Made by a program: the position numbers and the translations under genes
In this document: positions 16,661 through 24,816 of the stretch, piece after piece
Position numbering within the stretch: the stretch's first letter is position 1
How the letters are laid out: each line of letters opens with the position of its first letter
The notes under the pieces: model-generated
Seen by the model: only the letters and a program-made list of their open reading frames with translations
The model's database searches: none
Told to the model about the DNA's origin: nothing
From: Chitinophaga sp. LS1
Lineage (GTDB): Bacteria > Bacteroidota > Bacteroidia > Chitinophagales > Chitinophagaceae
Direction: 5' to 3'
Length of the DNA: 64,000 nt
NCBI RefSeq assembly: GCF_034274695.1
Contig: NZ_CP128362.1
Location: 2,604,001-2,668,000 of the forward strand

Positions 16661-17656
16661 TTATTTGCCCTCCTCTATTTCAAGATCAGTGACTACAGCC
16701 AGTTTCTCTGCGCCGGTTACCATGTCAAATACTGTATTCAGACTAGTCATTAGTTTTTCAATAGCATAACTAATCTGTACCACGATCACTTCCGCAGCTA
16801 CAAACTGACCGAAAGTCATTTCTCTTTCTACTACGAAAAATGATCCCATCAGCAACAGACCGCCCATCAGGATGGTGCGTAGTGCTACAGAACTGACGAA
16901 GAATTTCTTCAGTACATTAAAGTGATCATTACGGGCCATGAGATATTTAGCGGTGATCTCGTCAGTGGTTTTACATACCTGGTCCATCTTTTCAGGATGG
17001 CCACGGTAGGTGTCCAGATCAGCTGCTACCTCTTCGAGGTGAGCGACCAGCTCATATTTATAGCCGGATTCGTCAATGCTGGTATTGACCCCATGTCTGA
17101 AATAGAGTATGAGCACCAATGCGATGGCGGCAATAGCAAATAACCCCACCGCCATAAATACAGGGTGGTAAAAGGAGAGGAGTATGGCACTGAAAAATAT
17201 CTGGACGGATGCAGCTACAATGTCCACCAGCAATTTAGTCAGGCCTTTTTGAATAGTGAGAATATCAAAGAAACGGTTCACCAGTTCTGGTGGATGTTCA
17301 CCATTTATTTCTTCCTTTTTGATACGGGGCAGGCGATACGCGAACTCCATGGCCGCTTTGGCAAATATCTTCTGCTCGAGAAATTCAACAAGCGTCAGTT
17401 GTCCGATCAATAGTGCACCCCCAATCACGATACCTGTCAGTACTACCGCTATTAAGATATAGGTAGAACTATACATAGAACCGTTGGACAGCAAGTTATA
17501 GACAGCCGTTGTTCCTAACGGCAGCGTGAGACCAATGATGCCGATAAGTACGGCATAAATAAAAATGTAATTAATAGAGGTTCGTTCGTGATGTAACAAC
17601 CTCACCAACCTTTGCCAGGGTGACGGAGCATCCGCATGCTTCTTCTTCTTCTTCAT
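16661..17656 (-). CDS. ABC exporter transmembrane domain protein lacking an ATPase domain
   Basis: A 331-residue protein from the ATG at 17656, with a basic start (MKKKKKHADAP) and about six membrane helices of the type-I exporter fold, including INYIFIYAVLIGIIGLTLPLG and the VAHLEEVAADLDTYRGHPE intracellular loop. In toxin/peptide exporters this domain continues into a nucleotide-binding domain, but here the protein stops at TDLEIEEGK, just where that domain would begin. No Walker A, signature or Walker B motif is found here or in the neighbours. It heads an operon with HlyD and TolC partners. It may borrow an ATPase from elsewhere, or the ATPase may be lost. Confidence 0.8.
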   Translation of the reverse strand: MKKKKKHADAPSPWQRLVRLLHHERTSINYIFIYAVLIGIIGLTLPLGTTAVYNLLSNGSMYSSTYILIAVVLTGIVIGGALLIGQLTLVEFLEQKIFAKAAMEFAYRLPRIKKEEINGEHPPELVNRFFDILTIQKGLTKLLVDIVAASVQIFFSAILLSFYHPVFMAVGLFAIAAIALVLILYFRHGVNTSIDESGYKYELVAHLEEVAADLDTYRGHPEKMDQVCKTTDEITAKYLMARNDHFNVLKKFFVSSVALRTILMGGLLLMGSFFVVEREMTFGQFVAAEVIVVQISYAIEKLMTSLNTVFDMVTGAEKLAVVTDLEIEEGK

Positions 17657-17744
17657 AAACAAAGTTTATTCTAGTAATGAATTGATGATGTAGTATTACT
17701 ATATATACTGGTGTGTTATGACGGTAACGAAGCCTGATCAGGAT

Positions 17745-18083
17745 TTAAATGAATAAAAGTGGAGGAGGGGTCAGCACATCCCTGAGGGGTTCTTTAAAAA
17801 TGCTAAAACTATAGGTCTCCCAATGTACAGAAAGGGGGGAGGCCCAGGTAAGTGTGGAAAGGCTGAGGCCGTCTTCATAAAATGAGAAGAGTTCTTTGCC
17901 GCCTTTTTTTACACAGTTATCCCCAAAGTCGCCGATAGGCGCTTCGTCACTGGCATTCTCGATATTATAGGATTTGTAAAAAGCGTACGAATAACGGCAT
18001 GCGCCTACAGTAAATACTGTAATCAGCAGCAACCATATTATCCTCTTTAACGACGAGTTCCTTAAATTGTTCACAGTTTCCAC
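17745..18083 (-). CDS. hypothetical small membrane-anchored protein (112 aa)
   Basis: Unrecognised protein of 112 residues. It starts with GTG (no ATG available), has one N-terminal helix (LKRIIWLLLITVFTVGACRY) and a soluble tail with FGDNCVKKGGKELFSFYEDG, ending in a Pro-rich LTPPPLLFI. It would be anchored in the inner membrane or exported. It lies 88 bp upstream of the export operon on the same strand and could be its first gene. Small proteins ending in PPP motifs are seen beside transport genes in Bacteroidota, but no function is known to me. Confidence 0.5.
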   Translation of the reverse strand: METVNNLRNSSLKRIIWLLLITVFTVGACRYSYAFYKSYNIENASDEAPIGDFGDNCVKKGGKELFSFYEDGLSLSTLTWASPLSVHWETYSFSIFKEPLRDVLTPPPLLFI

Positions 18084-18256
18084 TATTACAAATATAGGTA
18101 TTCAGCCTAAAAATAGTAGTGTTATAACAATTATTTATATGAATTGAACAGGATATAATATAGTCCCAATAAGATCTTCACTAAAATTACCGTAAAAAGT
18201 ATAGGCTTTGACGCATGCTGTTTTGTGGGAAAGTATGTATGACGGTGTAGAATAAC

Positions 18257-19582
18257 TCATTGATAGGTTTGCTGAATACCAAACTTCTTCATCTTTGCAA
18301 ATAGGGTCTGCGCAGCTATACCCAAGGCTGCGGCAGCTCCTCCTGCACCACTCACCTTGCCATGACTGGCGCGCAGCGCCCTGATAATATGCTCCTTCTC
18401 CATCTCCTCCATGGTCTTGATCACCTCCGACGAAGCCACTGGCGTAATATCTGGTTGTGACCGCAAATCAATCGAAGTGATCTCCGATCCCTCTGCCAGC
18501 AATACCTGTCTTTCGATCAGGTGCTCCAGTTCCCTGATATTCCCCGGCCAGGGATATTCCTTCATTTGTCGCAATACAGTTGCGCTGATCTTATTGACTG
18601 TCTTCCCAAACTTCTCTAAAAAATAATATGCTAACGGTTCTATATCCTCTTTCCGCTCCCGCAATGGGGGCACTTCTATGGGAAACACATTCAATCTGTA
18701 ATACAGATCCAATCTGAATCTTCCTTCAGCCACCTCTTTCTCTAAATTCCTGTTTGTAGCAGTAATGATCCGCACATCAATAGGTATAATTGCCTGTCCT
18801 CCTAATCGCTCTACCTCCCGCTGCTGCAATACCCGCAGCAGTTTTACCTGTGCCTCTAAGGGCAATTCACCTATTTCATCTAAAAATACGGTACCTCCAT
18901 TTGCCTGTTCAAACTTCCCGATCCGTTGCTGGTTTGCACCTGTAAAAGCCCCTCTCTCATATCCAAACAACTCTGATTCTACCAGTGATAAAGGCAATGC
19001 TGCACAGTTTACCGTCACCATTGGCTGATGACTGCGGGAAGAAGCCCTATGTATTGCTGCTGCCACTTTTTCCTTGCCTGTACCGCTTTCGCCGGTGATG
19101 AGCACAGAGGTATTGCTGGGTGCTACTTTGCTGATGTGGGCCAATACATTTGAAAATGCCCTGCTCCGGCCTACCATCCCTGTATCCTGTAGTACTGCCG
19201 GCTGTTGTTGCTTTGCTTCTAATTCATGTCTGAAGAAGGCAATATCCAGCATGACCAGCAGATCCTTTTCCCTGAATGGTTTTACAAGAAAGCCATACGG
19301 GTTCGTGGTCTTAGCCGCTTCCAGTATATCCTGGTTTGTATTCGCTGAAATAAAAAGGAAAGGTAAGCGCTGTGTCATCAGCTCCCTCGCCAGATCAATG
19401 CCCGTCAGGTCGCCTTTGAGTATAATATCTATCAGCATCCAGTCAGGTTGTTTACTCTCAATCAGCTTGCGGGCCTGTACCACGCCCGATGCTATGCCGA
19501 CTACCGTATATCCTGCTTTCTGCAGCATCAGCCGCAAATCGTTTGCTACAATAAACTCGTCCTCTACAATCAATATCTTCAT
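18257..19582 (-). CDS. sigma-54-dependent response regulator (NtrC family)
   Basis: A 441-aa activator with three domains. The receiver domain (1-120) has EDE near the start, phospho-acceptor Asp in WMLIDIILKG and Lys in FLVKPF. The AAA+ domain (about 140-375) carries Walker A GESGTGKEKVA, the sigma-54 contact loop GAFTGA, Walker B GGTVFLDEIGEL and the arginine finger region FRLDLYYRLNVFPI. The C-terminal helix-turn-helix (about 400-438) includes GGAAAALGIAAQTLFAKMKK. Phosphorylated, it would open promoters held by RpoN. Its ATG overlaps the histidine kinase stop by 4 bp, so the two form a two-component pair. Targets are not visible. Confidence 0.92.
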   Translation of the reverse strand: MKILIVEDEFIVANDLRLMLQKAGYTVVGIASGVVQARKLIESKQPDWMLIDIILKGDLTGIDLARELMTQRLPFLFISANTNQDILEAAKTTNPYGFLVKPFREKDLLVMLDIAFFRHELEAKQQQPAVLQDTGMVGRSRAFSNVLAHISKVAPSNTSVLITGESGTGKEKVAAAIHRASSRSHQPMVTVNCAALPLSLVESELFGYERGAFTGANQQRIGKFEQANGGTVFLDEIGELPLEAQVKLLRVLQQREVERLGGQAIIPIDVRIITATNRNLEKEVAEGRFRLDLYYRLNVFPIEVPPLRERKEDIEPLAYYFLEKFGKTVNKISATVLRQMKEYPWPGNIRELEHLIERQVLLAEGSEITSIDLRSQPDITPVASSEVIKTMEEMEKEHIIRALRASHGKVSGAGGAAAALGIAAQTLFAKMKKFGIQQTYQ

Positions 19583-21780
19583 ATCATTTCTTTTTGCGCA
19601 GCGGGGAAAACTATTGTAATGACAGTACCTTGCTCACTCGTCACCTCAAATGTACCATCCAGCTGTTCACTCAGCCCACGCATGAGGTTCATGCCAAGTG
19701 ATGATGTATTATCGATGTTAAATTGCTCAGGCAGTCCTGTTCCATTATCGAAGATACGAAGCTGCCAGTGCTGCTCATCTATGTTTTTTAGCGAAATTTC
19801 AATAATACCCTGACGTGTTCCGGGGAATGCATATTTGATGGCATTGCTCACTGACTCATTCAGCACAAGTCCCAGCGGTACAGCCTGTGCAACATCTAAT
19901 TCCAGTGGGGTAATATCCAGGTTGAATAGTATTTGTGCTTTTGTCGGGAAACTTTCCTGCATGTAAGCCACCAGTTCCCTGATATACCAGCTCATGTCAA
20001 TCCTGGCCAGATTGTCCGTCTGGTATAGCTTCTGGTGGATCAGTGACATAGCATGCATACGATGTTGACTGTTGCGGATCGCATCGATAGCGTCCTGGTT
20101 GTCCAGGTAATTGGATTGGGAATTAAGCAGACTAATTACAATCTGTAAATTGTTTTTTACCCGATGATGAATCTCTTTCAGTAACCATTCTTTTTCCTGT
20201 AGCAGCTTGCGCAATAATTCATTCTGATTATTGATCTCCTCCTGTTTTTGTTGCAATTGCAGGTTGCTGCGTTGTTTCAGCCTGCTACGGTTATATGTCA
20301 GCGCGAGGATAATCAGCAATGCACATACTCCTGCAAAGATTACATTCCTGAATATAATTTCTTTTTGTAATGATGCTTCCTGCAATGCTGACTTTTGTCG
20401 TAATAATTGAATATCCTGGTCTTTTTTATTGGTTTCAAACTGGATCTGTAGCACAGCCAGTTGTCTTGATTTATTCAGATTAGTAGTAGAATCTGAGAAT
20501 AATTTATATAGCTTATAGTGTTCCAGTGCTCCTTGTACATCGCCCGCTGCAGAATCTGCACGATACAGTAACTGGTGGCTTTGTAGTAACCTGATGGCTG
20601 GTTCGTCACGGTTCAGGACATCCTCTGAATAAGCTACCAGGTAGGGTTTGCTTTCTTTCATTTTTCCCATACCCTGCAAATAGCCAGCTATAGCAAGCCT
20701 GCTTATCTGTCTGAAATAAGGCGATAATTTTTGCCTGTTGTACAGTGTTACGATCTTATTGAAGTACGGCATTCCGCTTTTAAAATCTTTCATGGCAAGA
20801 TAGGTGTTGATATAACGGGTCAACAGATCTACCCAGGCGTCATCATCTTCTTTAGCAATGGGAATGAGGGATTCTATCTTATGAAGCGTATCCAGCGAAG
20901 CTTTGTACTGACCCAGCTTACGAAGAATAAATGAAATATTGATCTGAATACTTTGTATGCTATTCGTATCGCTGTTTGAATAAGCAATTTTTAACCCACG
21001 ATTGAAGTATTCCAATGCCTGTTCATATTGATCTATGGTATAAAAAATCATACCAAGACGGTTGTAGATAGGGCTCATGATAATACCTGTTTCATGTACT
21101 TGTTCTCCCGTTTGCATAGCCATGAGGTTATAACGGAGTGCGTTGGGAAAATCATTCAGAAAAGTATAGGTATTCCCCATCAGGCTATAGAGTCCGTGTA
21201 ATCTTATAAAGTGTACTTGGTTGTAAAGTTGTAACGCGGTCTGAAGTGTTTGTAATGATTTGGTATACTCTCCGTTCACACTATAGAGATCCCCTACGAA
21301 TTCCAGCATACTGGCTGCGCTCAGGTAATCGTGGATGCTGCGGTAAATGTCGACGGCATCTTCGTAGTAGAGAATCTTTGCAGGGAGATCGGTGGATCTG
21401 TTTTGAAAAGTGCCTCCTATTTCGATCAGGGCTTCTGCCTGTAACCGGGGTGTACCATACTTCCTGAGAATATTGTAGGCTTCCATGCTGGTAGCACGAC
21501 GGCCATCATCCCTGTGTGATTCGTTCAGGATCTTTGCGGTCAGGAGTTTACCAATACCAATGCCTCCCTGATAGTTCATCTTTCTGCTGAGAGAATCTAT
21601 TTGTCTGGCAATGGTCCAGGCAGAATCCATATCCTGTTTTTCATAACCTGTCTTCAGGATCAGGCGTTGCCCATCTCTGTACAGGGCGCTGATTTTCGCG
21701 GTATCCTGTCCAAATGAAGGAATAAAAAACAGGAGGGCCACCAAAGTGGCCACTCCTTTTATTTGAAGATCATGCATCAT
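19579..21780 (-). CDS. TPR-containing sensor histidine kinase (HisKA_2 type)
   Basis: A 733-aa kinase with a signal peptide (1-25, ending PSFGQD), a periplasmic TPR array (about 100-430), one membrane helix (NVIFAGVCALLIILAL, near 480) and a cytoplasmic coiled coil. The HisKA_2 box has phospho-acceptor His in EIHHRVKNNLQIVISLL (near 545). The HATPase domain shows N-box NESVSNAIKYAFPG and G-box FDNGTGLPE and GMNLMRGL. It would sense an envelope signal through the TPRs and phosphorylate the overlapping sigma-54 activator. Combining a HisKA_2 kinase with an NtrC-type partner is less usual than HisKA with NtrC. Confidence 0.9.
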   Translation of the reverse strand: MMHDLQIKGVATLVALLFFIPSFGQDTAKISALYRDGQRLILKTGYEKQDMDSAWTIARQIDSLSRKMNYQGGIGIGKLLTAKILNESHRDDGRRATSMEAYNILRKYGTPRLQAEALIEIGGTFQNRSTDLPAKILYYEDAVDIYRSIHDYLSAASMLEFVGDLYSVNGEYTKSLQTLQTALQLYNQVHFIRLHGLYSLMGNTYTFLNDFPNALRYNLMAMQTGEQVHETGIIMSPIYNRLGMIFYTIDQYEQALEYFNRGLKIAYSNSDTNSIQSIQINISFILRKLGQYKASLDTLHKIESLIPIAKEDDDAWVDLLTRYINTYLAMKDFKSGMPYFNKIVTLYNRQKLSPYFRQISRLAIAGYLQGMGKMKESKPYLVAYSEDVLNRDEPAIRLLQSHQLLYRADSAAGDVQGALEHYKLYKLFSDSTTNLNKSRQLAVLQIQFETNKKDQDIQLLRQKSALQEASLQKEIIFRNVIFAGVCALLIILALTYNRSRLKQRSNLQLQQKQEEINNQNELLRKLLQEKEWLLKEIHHRVKNNLQIVISLLNSQSNYLDNQDAIDAIRNSQHRMHAMSLIHQKLYQTDNLARIDMSWYIRELVAYMQESFPTKAQILFNLDITPLELDVAQAVPLGLVLNESVSNAIKYAFPGTRQGIIEISLKNIDEQHWQLRIFDNGTGLPEQFNIDNTSSLGMNLMRGLSEQLDGTFEVTSEQGTVITIVFPAAQKEMI

Positions 21781-21781
21781 A

Positions 21782-22258
21782 TTATACCAGCTGTTTGCGT
21801 GGCAGTGCTTCCCTCATCAGATAACAGATACAGATGGCTACACCTGGTCCAATGATGGACGTCAATCCCAGGTATCTGGCCATAATGGCGCCCATCAGGC
21901 ATCCCAGCAAAAAGCCTCCGATTAATATGGAGACATTTCGCAAACGCTGCATGGCTGCCGGCTCTTTAAAACCAGTACGTACCAGATTGCCCAGATCAAG
22001 TGCAGCCTGTGTTACATTGTCCGTCATCATCGTGGTCGGACCATGCGTCTCTTTGGCAAAGAGTTTACCAAAGGCATTCTGCAGTCCCATTGCCACCACT
22101 ACCATGAATACCAGCAAATATAACATAAAGGAACTCATCAGGGGCAGGAACATCGCCAGCACCCCAGTCATCATCAGCAGCACGCTTTCCACCAGCATGA
22201 TCCGGTACTTTCTGACTAGTACCCTGGCCAGCCAGCCACCTATCATCACCGCCGCCAC
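21782..22258 (-). pseudogene. N-terminally truncated DUF1275 (YoaK-like) membrane protein
   Basis: The 158 codons from a GTG encode the C-terminal two thirds of a DUF1275 protein: a helix, then FMVVVAMGLQNAFGKLFAKE, the conserved TTMMTDNVTQAALDLG stretch and two final helices. The family's N-terminal part, with its GFxDA and TGN motifs (about 70-80 residues), is absent; the frame closes at a TGA only a few codons upstream, and the previous gene ends 37 bp away. A deletion has probably removed the 5' end. The stop is 1 bp before the kinase ATG. Translation from the GTG would give a partial protein of doubtful function. Confidence 0.6.
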
Positions 22259-22295
22259 AATGCGGAGTGCATAAAATTGAGATCAGCTTTCATAA

Positions 22296-22994
22296 TTACT
22301 GGAATGATTGAATAGCTGTCTCAATGCCTTGTCCTGCTACTGTGAAGAATGAAGGCCCTGCCAGCAGTATCACTTTGCTCAGTGGTTTGAAAGCTGCATA
22401 GTGTTTACTTTTAAGGTATTCAGCTACTTTATAAGCCTGCAGCATACCTTTGGTCACATTCTCTGCTACCAGTGCTGTCGGAGAGTCGATACCCGCATCT
22501 TTCAGATCACTTGCAAATGACAGAGAAGCTACATTCAGTGACAGTGCTTCACGCATAGCGACACTACCTACTTTCGTCATCAGCCCGGGTGTGAATTGAT
22601 TACGATCGCCGAGACCGATGAGCAACAGTTTCTTTGCCTTGATCTTGCCCGCTGGTGGTGTGATGAGAATTGTTTCCAATGCATGACCTGCAAACTGGCC
22701 GGACTTACGGATTTCAGTGATAAGGCCATTGGTGGCTTCATCCAGATATACCATGCCATTGAGTGCTGCTGGCAGGGCAGGAGGGGCGTTGAAAATATCG
22801 CCTTCGGTATATTCAAATACACAGGCTATCTGCAGGTCTGCTACAGCTGCAGAAGGTCCTTGTACAAGCCCTTCGATGGTGACGCCATCTACTTTGCCCC
22901 AGGCTTTGGAGGTGCCTACAGCAGTATTAGTTTGCTGTGCATGTACAAAAATGTGTGCGAGTAATAATGTGGTTACAACTATTGTGCGTTTCAT
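22296..22994 (-). CDS. exported stand-alone M17 leucyl-aminopeptidase N-terminal domain protein
   Basis: A 232-aa protein with a signal peptide (MKRTIVVTTLLLAHIFVHAQQ). The rest matches the macro-like N-terminal domain of M17 leucyl aminopeptidases, with TEGDIFNAPPALPAAL, ETILITPPAGKIKAKKLLLI and LIGLGDRNQFTP. The metal-binding catalytic domain is absent, so it cannot be a classic peptidase; it may be a binding protein. Stand-alone domains like this occur elsewhere in Bacteroidota, so truncation is not required. Its ATG lies 5 bp after the stop of a decayed outer-membrane barrel fragment, hinting that the two were once co-transcribed. Confidence 0.7.
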   Translation of the reverse strand: MKRTIVVTTLLLAHIFVHAQQTNTAVGTSKAWGKVDGVTIEGLVQGPSAAVADLQIACVFEYTEGDIFNAPPALPAALNGMVYLDEATNGLITEIRKSGQFAGHALETILITPPAGKIKAKKLLLIGLGDRNQFTPGLMTKVGSVAMREALSLNVASLSFASDLKDAGIDSPTALVAENVTKGMLQAYKVAEYLKSKHYAAFKPLSKVILLAGPSFFTVAGQGIETAIQSFQ

Positions 22995-22999
22995 GTTTA

Positions 23000-23156
23000 T
23001 TAAAATTTAAATGCGACATGTGTATTTACGAAGATGCCATAAGGAGTAGCGCCAGTTAAATACAGCATCTGCCTGCAATACGAAGTGCTCACCAAATGGC
23101 ATGTTACTGTAATGATGCAGGTCTATCAGGTTCACCGGACCTGGAGATGGTTTCAT
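23000..23156 (-). pseudogene. 3' remnant of an outer-membrane beta-barrel gene
   Basis: Read on the minus strand, the last codons before the TAA at 23000-23002 give LTGATPYGIFVNTHVAFKF, a typical final barrel strand ending in Phe. Further upstream the matching sequence is in another frame (MPFGEHFVLQADAVF, from an ATG at 23156), so the reading frame is broken. No upstream barrel is left. The piece appears to be the tail of a deleted porin-like gene that preceded the M17-domain gene. The family cannot be named. Confidence 0.4.
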
Positions 23157-23280
23157 GTTATGATGTTTTTACAGGGGGCAATCTGTATGCCGAGGGTTAA
23201 CATGCTTTAAATCAATTGTTTAAAATAAATATAGACAATGGCTTATTTACCGTATTTCGTATTTTGAATAAAAAAAACAA

Positions 23281-23308
23281 AACCGCACCCGGAAAAGGAG
23301 TGCGGTTT
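23281..23308. terminator. terminator downstream of azoR
   Basis: The hairpin AACCGCAC ... GTGCGGTT encloses a 12-nt loop and is followed on the minus strand by a run of T. It lies 23 bp after the azoR stop. Confidence 0.65.
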
Positions 23309-23331
23309 CGAAAAATATATTGCAGGGTGAA

Positions 23332-23928
23332 TTACACAGTAATCGCTTCGTATGCTTTTTCCATCGCAGTATCCTGTACACCTGGTACACTCAAACCTTC
23401 TGCTCTTACCACGGTCACATCCGTCATGCCCATAAACCCTAACACCGCTCTCAGGTAATTTTCTGTATAATCATACACCTTCATCATTCCTTCAGAATAG
23501 ACGCCTCCTGTAGAAATAGCCAGATATACTTTCTTGCCTTTCACCAATCCTTCCGGTCCATTTGCTCCATAGCTAAATGTCTTTCCTCTTCTGGCAATAT
23601 GATCAATCCATGACTTCAGATTGGAAGTAATACTGAAGTTATACATCGGTGCGCCGATTACCACTACATCTGCTGCCAGCAATTCAGCAATTGCTTCGTC
23701 AGAATGTGCAATCGCACTCACCTGCTCAGCAGATCTATTTTCTTCAGGGGTAAAAAAGGATTGAATATGCGCTTCTTCCAGGTGCGGAAACGGTGCTGCG
23801 GCCAGGTCGCGAATTACTACAGTGCTACCGGGATGAGCAGCAGTCAGCTTTTCAACAATGGCATTTCCTAATTGTGCGCTATACGACTGAGACTTTCTTG
23901 GGCTGGTGATCAAATGCAATATTCTCAT
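23332..23928 (-). CDS. azoR: FMN-dependent NADH azoreductase
   Basis: A 198-aa flavodoxin-fold enzyme. The start MRILHLITSPRKSQSYS gives the FMN phosphate loop, and APMYNFSITSNLKSWIDHIA near residue 95 is the isoalloxazine-binding segment typical of AzoR. It reduces azo compounds and quinones with NADH and probably protects against quinone or thiol-reactive stress. An hxlR-family gene is divergent from it with a palindrome between them, the arrangement known from YodB-type control of azoreductases. The cytosolic enzyme stands alone with its own terminator. Confidence 0.88.
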   Translation of the reverse strand: MRILHLITSPRKSQSYSAQLGNAIVEKLTAAHPGSTVVIRDLAAAPFPHLEEAHIQSFFTPEENRSAEQVSAIAHSDEAIAELLAADVVVIGAPMYNFSITSNLKSWIDHIARRGKTFSYGANGPEGLVKGKKVYLAISTGGVYSEGMMKVYDYTENYLRAVLGFMGMTDVTVVRAEGLSVPGVQDTAMEKAYEAITV

Positions 23929-23952
23929 GATGCTTATTTTTAAATTTTAACC

Positions 23953-23960
23953 CAAAAGTA
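23953..23960 (-). promoter_or_regulatory. -7 promoter box of azoR
   Basis: Minus-strand TACTTTTG fits TAnnTTTG about 25 bp before the azoR ATG. The palindrome at 24005-24022 would lie around -60 of this promoter. Confidence 0.4.
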
Positions 23961-24004
23961 TCTACAATCTCCTCGCGGCTGGCGATACTATATTCCCGGA
24001 TAGC

Positions 24005-24022
24005 ACTATCCTACAGGATAGT
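24005..24022. promoter_or_regulatory. candidate HxlR operator (inverted repeat)
   Basis: A perfect inverted repeat, ACTATCCT-ac-AGGATAGT, lies between the divergent azoR and hxlR starts. It covers the -33 region of the hxlR promoter, whose -7 box TATTTTTG is at 24032-24039. A related half-site (GATACTAT) occurs about 25 bp to the left. Binding by the HxlR protein is inferred from position. Confidence 0.55.
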
Positions 24023-24043
24023 AATATGTCGTATTTTTGTACC

Positions 24044-24388
24044 ATGAGCGTACGAACCAAAGAAACATGCAGAAAACACATCATTCCTGTCAAAGATGCC
24101 CTTGATGTACTCGGTGGCAGGTGGAAGCTCCAGCTCCTGATTCATTTGGGCTTTGGTCCCCGTCGTTTCAACCAGCTCGCCAAAGAGCTGGCTCCCATTA
24201 CAGACAGAACCCTTTCCAAAGAGCTAAAAAGCCTGGAAGCTAACAAGATTATTTCACGCACCGAATATGATGCTTTCCCTCCTGTAGTAGAATACAGGAT
24301 CACGCCCCACGGAGAATCACTGTTTGCCGTGATTTCAGAACTCGGCAACTGGGGGCGTGCCCATAGAAAGTTAATAATGGATAAGTAA
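24044..24388 (+). CDS. HxlR-family winged-helix regulator
   Basis: A 114-aa DNA-binding protein with the family's signature: a Cys near the start (TKETCRK), then DVLGGRWKLQLLIHLGFGPRRFNQL, the recognition region TDRTLSKELKSLE and the wing with PPVVEYRITPHGESL. HxlR/YodB proteins often sense electrophiles or quinones through that N-terminal Cys and repress reductase genes. I chose the ATG at 24044 rather than 24026 because a -7 box TATTTTTG sits between the two, implying transcription starts near 24044. The gene converges with the response regulator at 24397, leaving only 8 bp. Confidence 0.85.
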   Translation: MSVRTKETCRKHIIPVKDALDVLGGRWKLQLLIHLGFGPRRFNQLAKELAPITDRTLSKELKSLEANKIISRTEYDAFPPVVEYRITPHGESLFAVISELGNWGRAHRKLIMDK

Positions 24389-24396
24389 AGTTGTGC

Positions 24397-24816
24397 TCAG
24401 GAAAAGTCTCTGAAAATATCGGCCACCGCAGTTGTCAGCTCCTTCGCCAGCAAAGGCTTTTTTAGCAACTTCACCACCATGGGATTGGCATACGTGCGGC
24501 TGATATCACTATAATCAAGCGAAGAGGATACCATGATCACATGGCACTGCGATTTGATCTTAGCAGGATAACTATCAAAAGCCTCCAGGAAATCAAACCC
24601 ATCCATCTCCGGCATTTGTATATCCAACAATATTATGGTAGGAGGAATACGAGGTAATGTTATATTGGACGATAGAAACTCAAGCGCTTTATTGGCATTA
24701 TTAAAAGCAAGTATAGTCCGGCTGATCTGCTGTATGGCAATCAACTTTTCATGCAATAGAAGGTCCACTTCATTGTCATCTATCAAAATCACACGTAAAT
24801 CAGGAATCGAAATCAT
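24397..24816 (-). CDS. single-domain response regulator (CheY-like)
   Basis: A 139-aa receiver domain with no output domain. Acidic residues are in ILIDDNEVD, the phospho-acceptor Asp in IILLDIQMPEMDGF (near 61), and the conserved Lys in LLKKPL. It would relay phosphate or act through protein contact. It overlaps the upstream REC-kinase gene by 17 bp, so the two are translated together, and it closes the five-gene leftward cluster. The kinase next to it is the likely phosphodonor. Confidence 0.88.
   Translation of the reverse strand: MISIPDLRVILIDDNEVDLLLHEKLIAIQQISRTILAFNNANKALEFLSSNITLPRIPPTIILLDIQMPEMDGFDFLEAFDSYPAKIKSQCHVIMVSSSLDYSDISRTYANPMVVKLLKKPLLAKELTTAVADIFRDFS

Noticed and set aside
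19074..19619. 181-codon open frame antisense to the sigma-54 activator
   Set aside because: It covers the AAA+ and receiver regions of a well-supported gene and has no protein-like signature.
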